From Flavobacteriales bacterium (lineage in GTDB: Bacteria; Bacteroidota; Bacteroidia; Flavobacteriales; Flavobacteriaceae): 64,000 bases of DNA. How positions within the stretch are numbered: position 1 is the first letter of the stretch; the number at the start of each line of letters is the position of its first letter. The notes below the pieces were generated by a model. That model ran no database searches and was not told the DNA's origin. It saw nothing but the letters and a program-made list of their open reading frames with translations. This document shows positions 8,225 through 16,845 of the stretch, piece after piece. The stretch is taken from NCBI GenBank assembly GCA_027067965.1, contig JAMOUV010000002.1:62001-126000 (forward strand). Direction: 5' to 3'. A program made the position numbers and the translations under genes.

Positions 8225-9643
8225 ATGACGGCGCAACAAGTTTGGAATTTATGTTTGGATTTTATCCGCGAAAATACCACGCAAGAGGTATTTGAAACCT
8301 GGTTTAAGCCGATTAAGCCGGTCAAATTGGACGGAAAAATTCTTACTATCGAAGTACCGACTCCGTTATATTACGAATGGTTGGAAACACATTATTTGAA
8401 CTTATTGCGGGCCGCTTTACAAAAAGCACTGGGGCGCAATGCCGGGCTGATGTATCAGGTAAGAATGAGTAACAAAAAAGATGCTCCCAGGCGTGATATT
8501 ACCATCATGGGATCCAAAACGCCGCGCGTAGATACCAGAAACAAAGCCCTTAACGAGCAAAAAAAATCCGAGAAAATTATTAATCCTTTTGTCATTCCGG
8601 GTATTGAAAAGGTAAAAATCGATTCCAATCTCAACCCGAATTATACTTTTGATAATTTTATCGAAGGACCGAATAACCGTTTAGCTCGAAATGCCGGCTT
8701 GGCGGTAGCGCGTCGTAATTCATTGTCATTCAACCCGTTATTTATTTACGGTGGGGTAGGTTTGGGAAAAACGCATATTGCCAATGCCATCGGGGTGGAA
8801 ATTAAGAGAATGAATCCGGAAAAGAACGTGCTTTACGTATCCATGGAAAAATTCACCCAACAATACACATCGTCTGTAGTGAATCATACTCGTGACGATT
8901 TTATCCATTTTTACCAAATGGTTGACGTGTTGATTATTGATGACGTGCAATTTCTCTCCGGCAAACCCGGTGTGCAAAAAGTTTTTTTCCATATTTTCAA
9001 TCATTTGCATTCTGAGAAAAAACAATTGATATTTACTTCCGACAAATCGCCGGTTGATTTGAAAGATGTGGAAATGCGATTGCTTTCCCGTTTTAAATGG
9101 GGATTGTCGGCCGAATTAAAATCACCCGATTACAAAACACGATTGAAAATCATCCAAAATAAATTATTACGCGACGGTGTAGTAATGCCGGAAGAAGTTA
9201 TCGATTACGTGGCCAAAAACGTAAATACCAATATTCGCGATATTGAAGGTGTGCTTACCGGAATCATTGCGCAAGCCGCCTTTAATCACAAGGAAATCAA
9301 TCTGGAATTGGCCGAAGAAGTGGTTTCGAATTTTGTCAAGCATAAAAAACCGGAATATTCTTGTGAAATGATTAAGCGTATTGTGGCGCAATATTTTGAC
9401 ATGGACATCAGTTCATTCGAATCCAAGTCCCGTAAGCGTTCCATTGTCCAAGCCCGTCAAATTTCCATGTATTTGGCAAAAAAATACACCAAGGCCTCCT
9501 TGGAAACTATCGGCAAGCATATCGGCAATAAAGATCATGCCACGGTTATTTATTCTCTTACTGTGGTCCAAAATTTGATGGAGATGGATAAAAAGTTTCG
9601 AAATACCGTTAAGGATATCGAAGCCATGTTGATAGAAATCTAA
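8225..9643 (+). CDS. dnaA: Chromosomal replication initiator DnaA
   Basis: Binds DnaA boxes at oriC and opens the origin. All four domains are visible in 472 residues: an N-terminal interaction domain ('VWNLCLDFIRENTTQEVFETWF'-like region, about 1-80), a short linker, the AAA+ domain, and the DNA-binding domain. Walker A is 'GGVGLGKTH' near residue 176 and Walker B 'VLIIDDVQF' near 235. The DnaA signature 'GNKDHATVIYSL' is near 440. It is followed after 9 bases by a phosphatase gene. dnaN is not adjacent, which is common in Bacteroidota. The upstream spacer does not show a convincing cluster of DnaA boxes. Confidence 0.98.
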   Translation: MTAQQVWNLCLDFIRENTTQEVFETWFKPIKPVKLDGKILTIEVPTPLYYEWLETHYLNLLRAALQKALGRNAGLMYQVRMSNKKDAPRRDITIMGSKTPRVDTRNKALNEQKKSEKIINPFVIPGIEKVKIDSNLNPNYTFDNFIEGPNNRLARNAGLAVARRNSLSFNPLFIYGGVGLGKTHIANAIGVEIKRMNPEKNVLYVSMEKFTQQYTSSVVNHTRDDFIHFYQMVDVLIIDDVQFLSGKPGVQKVFFHIFNHLHSEKKQLIFTSDKSPVDLKDVEMRLLSRFKWGLSAELKSPDYKTRLKIIQNKLLRDGVVMPEEVIDYVAKNVNTNIRDIEGVLTGIIAQAAFNHKEINLELAEEVVSNFVKHKKPEYSCEMIKRIVAQYFDMDISSFESKSRKRSIVQARQISMYLAKKYTKASLETIGKHIGNKDHATVIYSLTVVQNLMEMDKKFRNTVKDIEAMLIEI

Positions 9644-9652
9644 ATTTAATTT

Positions 9653-10126
9653 ATGACCACTACGGATAAAAATTATAAAATTCTCTTTGTTTGTTTGGGA
9701 AACATTTGTCGTTCGCCTATGGCGGAAGCGTTGTTAAAGAAAAAAATTAATACGGAGAAGCATTTTGTTGATTCTGCGGGACTTGACGCCTATCATTTGG
9801 GTGAGCCGCCATGTCCCGAAACCATGGAAATTTGTCAAAAACACGATTGTCATCCCGATCACAGAGCGCGGTTATTGACCAAAAAAGATTTAAAGAAATT
9901 CGACCGCATATATGTGATGGACCGGCAAAATTTGGAAGAAGTCAAACAAAAGGCAACGCCCGAGGAAATGAAAAAAGTAGATTTGATTTTGAATCAACTT
10001 TATCCGGGCGAAAATTTGGATGTGCCCGACCCGTATATGCGAAAAAATATCATTGAAATCGTATATAAACTTCTTGACGCGGCTACCGATGTGATTGCCG
10101 ATAAAATAAAAAAAGGTGAACTCTAA
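9653..10126 (+). CDS. Low-molecular-weight protein-tyrosine phosphatase
   Basis: A 157-residue LMW phosphatase. The P-loop 'CLGNICRSP' has nucleophile Cys14 and Arg20, and the general-acid segment 'DVPDPY' lies near residue 125. The insertion of about 15 residues around 'KQKATPEEMKKVDLIL' is normal for bacterial forms. In other bacteria such enzymes often act on tyrosine autokinases such as Wzc. A Wzc homologue exists here at 35720-38221 but is 25 kb away, so that link is inference. It follows dnaA by 9 bases and overlaps the next gene by 11, so the three are probably co-transcribed. Confidence 0.94.
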   Translation: MTTTDKNYKILFVCLGNICRSPMAEALLKKKINTEKHFVDSAGLDAYHLGEPPCPETMEICQKHDCHPDHRARLLTKKDLKKFDRIYVMDRQNLEEVKQKATPEEMKKVDLILNQLYPGENLDVPDPYMRKNIIEIVYKLLDAATDVIADKIKKGEL

Positions 10127-10829
10127 ACCCGGGCGGCTTTATTTAATTCCCGTTTTTCTCTCCGACACCCGGCCGGATAAGGTATTCCCGGACTATAATT
10201 TTGCCGTTATTGAAAAATTAAGATATTTTATCGCCGAGCATGAAAAAACCGCCCGCCGGTTCATCAAAAAAGTGGCTCCGCAAGTGGTGCAATCCGAATT
10301 GCAATTTTATATTTTGAATAAACATACGAATCCGGCCGAAATCGGTCGTTTTCTTCAACCTTTGGAAAATGGGTTGGATATGGGCTTGCTTTCCGATTCG
10401 GGTATGCCGGCCGTAGCGGACCCGGGGGCGGCAGTAGTTAGAATCGCCCATAAAAGAGGAATCAAAGTGGTGCCTTTGGTCGGGCCGTCTTCCGTGATTT
10501 TGGCATTAGCGGCATCGGGACTTAACGGCCAACATTTTGAATTTCACGGTTATTTGCCTATTGACAAAGGACAATTGATTCATAAAATTAAAAAGTTAGC
10601 AAAAGACACGCTTTCTTCGGGAAAAACACAAATCTTTATAGAAACACCTTATCGAAATGATAAGATATTCAATTTTCTATTAAAACATTTACCTGAAGAT
10701 ATGTCTCTTTGTATTGCCATAGATATTACCGGAGAAAATGAACAAATAAAAACAAAAACTGTCTCCCAATGGAAACGCACTCCGGTTAAAATAGGCAAAA
10801 TTCCGGCTATTTTTCTCTTTGGCCGTTAA
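10116..10829 (+). CDS. RsmI-like SAM-dependent methyltransferase (tetrapyrrole methylase fold)
   Basis: A 237-residue member of the tetrapyrrole methylase superfamily, in the Bacteroidota branch related to RsmI (16S rRNA C1402 2'-O-methylation). Signatures include 'LYLIPVFLSDTRPD' at the N-terminus, 'MGLLSDSGMPAVADPG' (about residues 90-105) and 'VVPLVGPSSVILALAASG' (about 125-145), the last two forming the SAM and substrate cleft. It differs from classical RsmI in the N-terminus, which lacks the 'TPIGN' loop, so the exact target may differ. The start is GTG at 10116, within the end of the phosphatase gene, preceded by 'AAAAAGG'. It converges with the next gene. Confidence 0.85.
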   Translation: MNSKPGRLYLIPVFLSDTRPDKVFPDYNFAVIEKLRYFIAEHEKTARRFIKKVAPQVVQSELQFYILNKHTNPAEIGRFLQPLENGLDMGLLSDSGMPAVADPGAAVVRIAHKRGIKVVPLVGPSSVILALAASGLNGQHFEFHGYLPIDKGQLIHKIKKLAKDTLSSGKTQIFIETPYRNDKIFNFLLKHLPEDMSLCIAIDITGENEQIKTKTVSQWKRTPVKIGKIPAIFLFGR

Positions 10830-10850
10830 TCACGGTTTGTCAAGCATAAT

Positions 10851-11297
10851 TTATTCTTCATCTTCATGATCATGATCGTGATGGTGATGGTGATGGTGAT
10901 CATGGTGATGGTGATGGTGATGGCGTTCAGGCGGTAGGGCTTGCAAGGTGCCTGCTATCAGTTTTTCGATTACTTCGTCCGGATTTTTTTCGGCAACCAT
11001 ATAAGCACGTTTTCCCAGAAAATATAATTTTTGAACCGCTCCCGGACCGATTCCTCCCGTGATAATGATTTCCGCTTTCTCCAATGGATGTCCTTTAAAA
11101 CTAAGCGGTTCGCGATGAAGCACTTCATGCAAAATTTGATCGTCGGTAAGTTCTATTTGTTTTTTGTCTTTTAATTCGATTTCTCCTTTTTCATTTTCCA
11201 CAATTTCATATAACAAAAAATGTTTGGATCTTCCGGCATGTTTATGAACCCTTGTACCGGGACGTCCCGTTCCTACGGCCACAATAATTTTTTTCAT
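10851..11297 (-). CDS. NifX/NifB-associated domain protein with histidine-rich tail
   Basis: A 148-residue protein with a dinitrogenase iron-molybdenum cofactor (NifX/NafY-like) domain over about residues 1-120: 'IIVAVGTGRPGTRVHKHAG' at the start, 'IIITGGIGPGAVQKL' in the middle. Homologues bind metal clusters, but no nif gene is nearby, so a nitrogenase role is not supported. The C-terminus is two runs of seven histidines separated by aspartate, then 'DHDHEDEE'. Such tails bind Ni, Co or Zn and occur in metallochaperones. The tail is encoded by tandem GTGATG-type hexamers. The gene has its own -7 element and precedes lipB only in the divergent sense of strand order (lipB lies upstream). Confidence 0.85.
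   Translation of the reverse strand: MKKIIVAVGTGRPGTRVHKHAGRSKHFLLYEIVENEKGEIELKDKKQIELTDDQILHEVLHREPLSFKGHPLEKAEIIITGGIGPGAVQKLYFLGKRAYMVAEKNPDEVIEKLIAGTLQALPPERHHHHHHHDHHHHHHHDHDHEDEE
10878..10923. repeat. Tandem hexamer repeat encoding the His tail
   Basis: About seven units of GTGATG (plus-strand view), interrupted once by a C insertion-like shift 'GATCATGG'. Read on the minus strand it gives CAC/CAT codons. Gain or loss of units would change histidine number without a frameshift. Confidence 0.75.
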
Positions 11298-11320
11298 TTA
11301 TTTAAATATTTAATTTATAA

Positions 11321-11328
11321 CAAATATA
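11321..11328 (-). promoter_or_regulatory. -7 promoter element of the NifX-like gene
   Basis: TATATTTG on the minus strand, an exact TAnnTTTG match, 24 bases before the start at 11297. The rest of the gap (11298-11374) is very AT-rich. Confidence 0.5.
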
Positions 11329-11374
11329 AATAAATTTTCCCGGTCTTCTTCAGAATTATTTATTATATAAAAAT

Positions 11375-12073
11375 TTAAGATTTAATCCGGGCGTGAAAAA
11401 CTTGTTCGAAATGCTTGATGATATGGCTTTTAACTTCTTCGGGAGGTGGGGCGAAACCCAATTCTTTCTCCATGGATGTAACGCCTTTGTTTCGGATGCC
11501 GCATGGAATAATATAATCGAAATACTTCAAATCCGTGGAAACGTTCAAGGCGAAGCCATGCATGGTAACCCACCGGCTTGTGCGTACGCCGATGGCACAT
11601 ATTTTCCGTGCCGATGCTTTACCCACATCGAGCCAGACACCCGTTTCTCCTTCACTTCGTTCACCGCGAATGCCATAATCGGCCAGCACATGAATAATAA
11701 CTTCTTCAAGCATGCGAATATATTGAATGATATCCATGCCGAAATTATCCAAATCAATGATAGGGTAACCCACGATTTGGCCGGGGCCGTGATAAGTTAT
11801 ATCGCCGCCGCGATCGGTTTTGATAAAAGTTACCTGATGTTTTTCCAATTCATTTTCCGGAAGGAGCAAATGTTCTTCTTTACCGCTTTTTCCCAGGGTG
11901 TAAACATGCGGATGCGTAGTAAAGATAAAATAGTTGGGAGTGGGAATCCGGATATTTTCTCGCCGGTTGCGAATTTTAATATTTTTAATTTCGTCGAAAT
12001 AATGACGTTGTCTTTCCAATGCCTTTTCGTAGGGGGTAAGCCCCCAATCCATAAGCAAAATTTCTCGATTCAT
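11375..12073 (-). CDS. lipB: Octanoyl-[ACP]:protein octanoyltransferase
   Basis: Moves octanoate from acyl carrier protein to lipoyl domains, the step before LipA. The chosen start at 12073 gives 232 residues and overlaps the channel gene in ATGA; an upstream ATG at 12100 would add nine residues. Family motifs are 'FTTHPHVYTLGKSG', 'RGGDITYHGPGQIVGYPI' (about residues 85-105), and 'KASARKICAIGVRTSRWVTMHG', whose Lys and Cys (about 155-160) are the catalytic pair. A final 'GVTSMEKEL' is also typical. It is separated from lipA by 9 kb here. Confidence 0.96.
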   Translation of the reverse strand: MNREILLMDWGLTPYEKALERQRHYFDEIKNIKIRNRRENIRIPTPNYFIFTTHPHVYTLGKSGKEEHLLLPENELEKHQVTFIKTDRGGDITYHGPGQIVGYPIIDLDNFGMDIIQYIRMLEEVIIHVLADYGIRGERSEGETGVWLDVGKASARKICAIGVRTSRWVTMHGFALNVSTDLKYFDYIIPCGIRNKGVTSMEKELGFAPPPEEVKSHIIKHFEQVFHARIKS

Positions 12074-12891
12074 TCGTCGGGATTTAACAAATTGCCGCAA
12101 TTATGACAATAAACGGCACCATCCACATGATCGTCTTCGTGGCAGAACGGACATACTTGGGTATTGGTGTGTACTTTTTCCTGTTTTGACATTTCGGAGG
12201 TAACAATGCCCGTGGGAACCGCAATAATACCATAACCCAAAATCATGATTAAAGCGGCAATGAATTGACCCAATGGCGTTACGGGCGCAATATCGCCGTA
12301 TCCGACGGTCGTTAAGGTTACTATTGCCCAATACACACTTTTAGGTATATTATCGAATCCGCTTCCTTCCTCATATTCCACCATATACATGATTGTGCCC
12401 ATAATGATAGTCAATATAATCACGGCCATTAAAAATACCATGATTTTGTGCCGGCTTGCTTTGAGTGCTTTGGTTAAGCGTTGCGATTCGCCCACAAAGG
12501 AGGAAAGATGAAGGATTTTGAACAACCGCAACAAACGTAATGCCCGCAGGGCAATAAGAAGATGCGAACCGGCAATAAAACCGGAAATATACATGGGAAT
12601 GGCCGACATAAAGTCGATAATGCCGAAAAAACTAAAGATATATGATTTGGCATTTTTACTAACCCAAATTCTTAATAGGTATTCAATGGTAAAAATGATG
12701 GTAATAGCCCATTCGGTGAGATAAAACCAATGGCCGTAACGTTGAGCCAACGGTTCCACCGTTTCCAACATGACCGCTAAAATACTTATTACAATAAGTA
12801 TCAGTAAAATAATATCAAATAATTTACCGCTCGGCGTATCGGCTTCGAAGATAATTTTATATAACTTGGCTTTTAGTTTTTCGATACCCAT
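12070..12891 (-). CDS. Voltage-gated-type K+ channel (ion transporter) with C-terminal zinc ribbon
   Basis: A 273-residue six-helix channel. S1-S6 occupy about residues 20-225. The S4-like segment 'ALRALRLLRLFKI' carries regularly spaced arginines, and the pore has the potassium filter TVGYGD (near residue 190). After S6 a short helix leads to a 35-residue tail with two Cys pairs ('CPFC' and 'CHNC', 13 residues between), which looks like a zinc ribbon in the cytosol. It is co-transcribed with lipB through a 4-base overlap. Gating by voltage is likely from S4 but is not proven by sequence. Confidence 0.9.
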   Translation of the reverse strand: MGIEKLKAKLYKIIFEADTPSGKLFDIILLILIVISILAVMLETVEPLAQRYGHWFYLTEWAITIIFTIEYLLRIWVSKNAKSYIFSFFGIIDFMSAIPMYISGFIAGSHLLIALRALRLLRLFKILHLSSFVGESQRLTKALKASRHKIMVFLMAVIILTIIMGTIMYMVEYEEGSGFDNIPKSVYWAIVTLTTVGYGDIAPVTPLGQFIAALIMILGYGIIAVPTGIVTSEMSKQEKVHTNTQVCPFCHEDDHVDGAVYCHNCGNLLNPDE

Positions 12892-12959
12892 TTGATATTA
12901 AATCTTACACAAAGATAAGTCATTTCGTCTTTGGCTCGAAATTTACGAGATTAATCAAT

Positions 12960-12980
12960 AAAAAGGCGCCCTTCGGCGCC
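12960..12980 (-). terminator. Rho-independent terminator after lon
   Basis: GGCGCC at 12975-12980 pairs with GGCGCC at 12965-12970 around a GAAG loop. On the minus strand it is followed by five T's. It lies 33 bases past the lon stop. Confidence 0.75.
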
Positions 12981-13012
12981 CTTGCAAGTTATTTTATCAC
13001 AAATACTTATAA

Positions 13013-15457
13013 TCACGATTTGTTTTCGGATTTTTTTGGCGTGTGATTGGCTTTCCGCTCTTCAAAAACCAATTTCGGAATTTCATTAATACGTTTTACG
13101 AAATGAAAATTCAGCCCTTCCAGATATTCCGGTTTAATTTCTTCTATATCTTTCCGGTTGGCTTCCGGCAATACGATTTCATTGTACTTGGCCCGCTTGG
13201 CAGCCAATATTTTTTCTTTGATACCTCCCACGGGCAATACTTTGCCGCGTAAAGTTATTTCACCGGTCATGGCTAAGCGGGGGTTTACTTTTTTTCGAGT
13301 CAATGCCGACAAAATGGCCGTAAACAGGGTGATTCCTGCAGAAGGGCCGTCTTTGGGAGTGGCGCCTTCGGGTACATGAATATGAATTTTTTTGATGTCG
13401 AACAGATTCGGATCCACACCGAATTTGCTTGCATTGGCCTTAATGTATTCTAATGCGATATCGGCCGATTCGCGCATTACTTTTCCTATATTTCCGGTTA
13501 AGGAGAGTCCTTTTCCTTTCGACATAATGGCTTCAACAAAGAGGATGTCGCCTCCCGTACGGGTCCAAGCCAAGCCTGTTACTACGCCGGGCATGATATT
13601 CTTTTCGTACAAACCGGCGGGATATCTTTCTTTGCCCAATATTTTCTTAATATCTTCATTGGATATTTTCGGTTTGTATGCTTCTTCGAGTGCAATTTGT
13701 TTGGCCCGGTTACGGATTAATTTGGCTAGCATTTTTTCGAGGTTTCTCACTCCGGATTCCCTTGTATAGTGAACGATTACTTTTTGAATTTGAGGCGAAC
13801 CGATTTTAAATTGACTTTCGTCCAAACCGTGTTCCTTGATTAATTTGGGAATAAGGTGGCGCTTGGCTATTTCGGTTTTTTCTTCGATGGTATAGCCGGT
13901 GATGGGAATGACTTCCAAGCGGTCGCGAAGGGCCCAAGGGATATCGTAAAAATAATTGGCCGTGGCAATAAACATTACATGCGACAAGTCATAGGGGACT
14001 TCCAAAAAACGGTCGTAAAATTCTTTATTTTGTTCGGGGTCCAGTACTTCCAGTAGTGCACTGGAAGGGTCGCCTTTATAATCCGAACCTACTTTGTCCA
14101 ATTCGTCCAGGATAAATACCGGATTGGACGTGCCGGCTTTTTTTATCATTTGAATTATCCGTCCCGGCATGGCGCCGATGTAAGTTTTACGGTGTCCTCG
14201 GATTTCGGCTTCATCGCGAAGTCCGCCGAGGGACATACGCACGTATTTTCGGCCGATTGCTTCGGCAATGGATTTTCCCAAGGATGTTTTTCCCACTCCC
14301 GGAGGTCCGTAAAGCAATAGGATAGGGGCTTTCATGTCTTTTTTGAGTTTGAGGACGGCCAAATATTCAATAATGCGTTTTTTGACATCTTCCAGCCCGT
14401 AATGATCACGGTCCAAGATACGTTGGGCTTCTTTCAAATCGAATTTATCTTCGGAAAATTCATTCCACGGCAAGTCCAATAAGGTTTCCAAATAATTGCG
14501 CTGAATGGCATATTCGGCCATTTGCGGATTCATACGTTGCAATTTTTTCAATTCCTTTTCAAAATGTTCCGCTACTTCTTTCGGCCATTTTTTCTTTTTG
14601 GCCTTTTCGCGCATTTCTTCGATTTCTTTGGCCGTGGCATCACCCAATTCTTCTTGAATGGTGCGTATTTGTTGATGCAAGAAGTATTCTCGCGATTGTT
14701 TGTCAAGCGCTTTTTGGGTTTTGACTTCGATTTCTCTTCGGATTTTTAGTTTTTCCAACTCCATATGAAGAAGTTCCAAAGTCTTTAGCGCCCGCTCTTT
14801 CAAGTCGGATATTTCAAGTAAACGTTGTTTTTCCTTTACGGGCAAATCCAAATTGGAAATAATAAAATTGACTAAAAAATTATTTTCCTGAATATTATCA
14901 ATGGCGGAAATGGATTCGGAAGGTATGGCCGGATTGATGCGAATGATTTCACGGGCCAAATCGCGTATGTTTTTAATTATAGCATCATATTCGGGGTCGT
15001 TTTCCGGATATTTTTCTTTGATTTCTTCCACACGGGCTTTGATATAGGGTTCCGTGCTCAGGAAATCTTTGATTTTAAACGGTTTGATGCCTTGAATAAT
15101 GACCGTAAGATTCCCTTCGGGCATTTTAATGAGTCGCAATATTTGAGCCATGGTACCGGTATGGTAAATATCATCGGGCCCCGGATGGTCTATTTCGGGA
15201 TTTTTTTGGGCTACCACGCCTATAATTTTATCCGATTGCATGGCATCTTCAATCAACTTAATGGATTGATCGCGCCCGATGGAAACGGGAATAACGATTA
15301 AAGGTAAAATAATGTTGTTTCGTAGGGTGAGAATCGGTAAGGTTTCGGGAATTTTTTCGTTATGCAATTTTTCCAGTTCTTCGTTGGTCAATAAGGGAAT
15401 GGTTTCGCTTTCACCGACACCGGGAGCAAAAATATTGAACTCATTATGACGCTTCAT
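13013..15457 (-). CDS. lon: ATP-dependent protease La
   Basis: Degrades damaged and short-lived regulatory proteins in the cytosol. It has 814 residues, normal for LonA. The N-terminal substrate-binding domain spans about residues 40-240 ('[20 protein letters not shown]'). A coiled-coil stretch follows, then the AAA+ module with Walker A 'GPPGVGKTS' near 380 and Walker B '[11 protein letters not shown]'. In the protease domain the catalytic Ser is in 'DGPSAG' near 704 and the Lys in '[11 protein letters not shown]' near 747. It is a single-gene unit with a hairpin terminator. The promoter region holds a perfect 16-base palindrome, a candidate operator. Confidence 0.98.
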   Translation of the reverse strand: MKRHNEFNIFAPGVGESETIPLLTNEELEKLHNEKIPETLPILTLRNNIILPLIVIPVSIGRDQSIKLIEDAMQSDKIIGVVAQKNPEIDHPGPDDIYHTGTMAQILRLIKMPEGNLTVIIQGIKPFKIKDFLSTEPYIKARVEEIKEKYPENDPEYDAIIKNIRDLAREIIRINPAIPSESISAIDNIQENNFLVNFIISNLDLPVKEKQRLLEISDLKERALKTLELLHMELEKLKIRREIEVKTQKALDKQSREYFLHQQIRTIQEELGDATAKEIEEMREKAKKKKWPKEVAEHFEKELKKLQRMNPQMAEYAIQRNYLETLLDLPWNEFSEDKFDLKEAQRILDRDHYGLEDVKKRIIEYLAVLKLKKDMKAPILLLYGPPGVGKTSLGKSIAEAIGRKYVRMSLGGLRDEAEIRGHRKTYIGAMPGRIIQMIKKAGTSNPVFILDELDKVGSDYKGDPSSALLEVLDPEQNKEFYDRFLEVPYDLSHVMFIATANYFYDIPWALRDRLEVIPITGYTIEEKTEIAKRHLIPKLIKEHGLDESQFKIGSPQIQKVIVHYTRESGVRNLEKMLAKLIRNRAKQIALEEAYKPKISNEDIKKILGKERYPAGLYEKNIMPGVVTGLAWTRTGGDILFVEAIMSKGKGLSLTGNIGKVMRESADIALEYIKANASKFGVDPNLFDIKKIHIHVPEGATPKDGPSAGITLFTAILSALTRKKVNPRLAMTGEITLRGKVLPVGGIKEKILAAKRAKYNEIVLPEANRKDIEEIKPEYLEGLNFHFVKRINEIPKLVFEERKANHTPKKSENKS

Positions 15458-15496
15458 AGTCGATTGGTTTTTTCAAGTTTATTGGTTTGCAAAAAA

Positions 15497-15512
15497 TATA
15501 CCTTTCGGTATA
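15497..15512. promoter_or_regulatory. Palindrome in the lon promoter (candidate operator)
   Basis: TATACC and GGTATA flank a 4-base spacer as a perfect inverted repeat. On the minus strand it lies between a TTG at about -33 and a near-consensus TATTTTTTG, 40-55 bases before the lon ATG. A regulator bound here would block RNA polymerase. No regulator is identified. Confidence 0.4.
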
Positions 15513-15534
15513 ACTGACAAAATGTTAGTGGAAA

Positions 15535-16152
15535 TTAAAATTTTAATGATTTTTCAAAAGGAATCCGGTTTTGAATACTACGTGCCAAGGTCATTTCGTC
15601 AGCAAATTCTATTTCCTCGCCGAAGGCGATACCTCGCGCAATGGTACTAACTTTTACGGGATAATGTTTAATTTGTTTGTAGATATAAAAACCGGTCGTG
15701 TCGCCTTCAATGGTGGGACTTAATGCAAGGATAATTTCTTCCGTTTCTTGTTCGGCTACCCGCTGGATGAGTTCTTTGATGAATAAGTCTTCCGGGCCGA
15801 TTCCTTCCATGGGCGAAATAACGCCGCCCAAAACATGATAAACGCCTTTAAATTGTCCGGTATTTTCGATAGCCAATACATCACGGACATCTTCCACCAC
15901 ACATATGGTTTTATGGTCACGGGCCGGGTTGGCACAAATTTCACAAGTATCGGTATCGGATAGATTATAGCATACTTTGCAATGTTTGATTTGGGTGCGA
16001 AACTCACTCAACGCCTTCACTAATTGTTTGGTTTGAGATTCGGGTTGCCTGAGTAAATGCAAGGCCAGACGCAATGCCGTCCGCTTTCCGATTCCGGGCA
16101 ATTTTGCAATTTCTTCAACGGCTTGATTTAATAATTTCGATGAAAATTCCAT
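15535..16152 (-). CDS. recR: Recombination mediator RecR
   Basis: Works with RecF/RecO to load RecA at gaps. The 205 residues match the family. The helix-hairpin-helix region '[19 protein letters not shown]' is at about 15-35. The zinc finger '[16 protein letters not shown]' is at about 57-72. The Toprim domain begins '[15 protein letters not shown]', and the C-terminal Walker-B-like tail is '[10 protein letters not shown]'. It lies 77 bases upstream of the lon start, on the same strand. A -7 element match sits only five bases before its start codon. Confidence 0.97.
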   Translation of the reverse strand: MEFSSKLLNQAVEEIAKLPGIGKRTALRLALHLLRQPESQTKQLVKALSEFRTQIKHCKVCYNLSDTDTCEICANPARDHKTICVVEDVRDVLAIENTGQFKGVYHVLGGVISPMEGIGPEDLFIKELIQRVAEQETEEIILALSPTIEGDTTGFYIYKQIKHYPVKVSTIARGIAFGEEIEFADEMTLARSIQNRIPFEKSLKF

Positions 16153-16156
16153 ACGG

Positions 16157-16164
16157 CAAAGATA
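16157..16164 (-). promoter_or_regulatory. -7-like element next to the recR start
   Basis: TATCTTTG on the minus strand, an exact TAnnTTTG match. It ends only four bases before the ATG at 16152, so transcription would begin at or just inside the start codon. Either the mRNA is nearly leaderless or the match is chance. Confidence 0.3.
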
Positions 16165-16281
16165 AGGTAAATTGTTGGTATCATCAGATAAATTTGAAAA
16201 ATATCCTTGCCTTATTTTTCCTTGCGTTGAGGACTGCTGAATCAGTTAATTGATGATGATTTGATGAATAATAAAAGCGGT

Positions 16282-16797
16282 TTATTTAACTGCTTTTTCC
16301 GCTTCGCGCAATACATTTCTATCAAGCCCTGTGGCTTGCAATGCCAATAATGAAAGTTTTTTCATATTAATGTCACCTTTGACATATAATAAAGTGGTTT
16401 TTCCGTTGGTATAACGAATAAGAAGTAATAATTCCCGGGCATATCCTTTTTTGTTTGAAGGAATATAATACAATTCCGAAGAGTTTCGGGCATTTTTGAT
16501 TTTAGTTAAAAGTTTCATTCCTTTCGAAGCCACATATTTTTTAGCTTCCTTTTCGATTTGCAAGGACGGATTGCGGTCCCTGGCGGTATAGGTGGCTAAA
16601 TAATCCAATTTTCCATAAAAATTTTTGATATCGTCCTTATTTTCGGAATCTATTTCCGTGATTAATGAAAACATATCCTTGGTAACAATTACCATATCAA
16701 TGTTTTCATTTTCTCCTAAGGTTTTTTGAAAAACTTGCGCCGAAGCGGTTGAAATGAAGAAAATAGCAAGGTAAAGAATAAAAAATATTTTTTTCAT
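16282..16797 (-). CDS. DUF4252 domain-containing exported protein
   Basis: A 171-residue protein with an N-terminal signal peptide ('MKKIFFILYLAIFFISTASA', residues 1-20, cleavage after ASA). The remainder is one DUF4252 domain. Characteristic pieces are 'MFSLITEIDSENKDDIKNF', 'GMKLLTKIKNARNSSELYYI' and 'ELLLLIRYTNGKTTLLYVKGD'. The family is Bacteroidota-centred and of unknown function; proteins of this type are thought to be periplasmic or outer-membrane associated. There is no lipobox Cys. It is a single gene with a -7 element 35 bases upstream. Confidence 0.85.
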   Translation of the reverse strand: MKKIFFILYLAIFFISTASAQVFQKTLGENENIDMVIVTKDMFSLITEIDSENKDDIKNFYGKLDYLATYTARDRNPSLQIEKEAKKYVASKGMKLLTKIKNARNSSELYYIPSNKKGYARELLLLIRYTNGKTTLLYVKGDINMKKLSLLALQATGLDRNVLREAEKAVK

Positions 16798-16831
16798 AAT
16801 CTTTTTTTTATAAGTATTACAACTATCGAGC

Positions 16832-16839
16832 CAAAATTA
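16832..16839 (-). promoter_or_regulatory. -7 promoter element of the DUF4252 gene
   Basis: TAATTTTG on the minus strand, an exact TAnnTTTG match in the 48-base gap after the antiporter gene, 35 bases before the start at 16797. Confidence 0.5.
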
Positions 16840-16845
16840 AACATT

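Noticed and set aside
11393-12106. 237-codon plus-strand ORF opposite lipB
   Set aside because: It lies antisense to lipB, which has full family motifs; the frame is a shadow of its codon bias.
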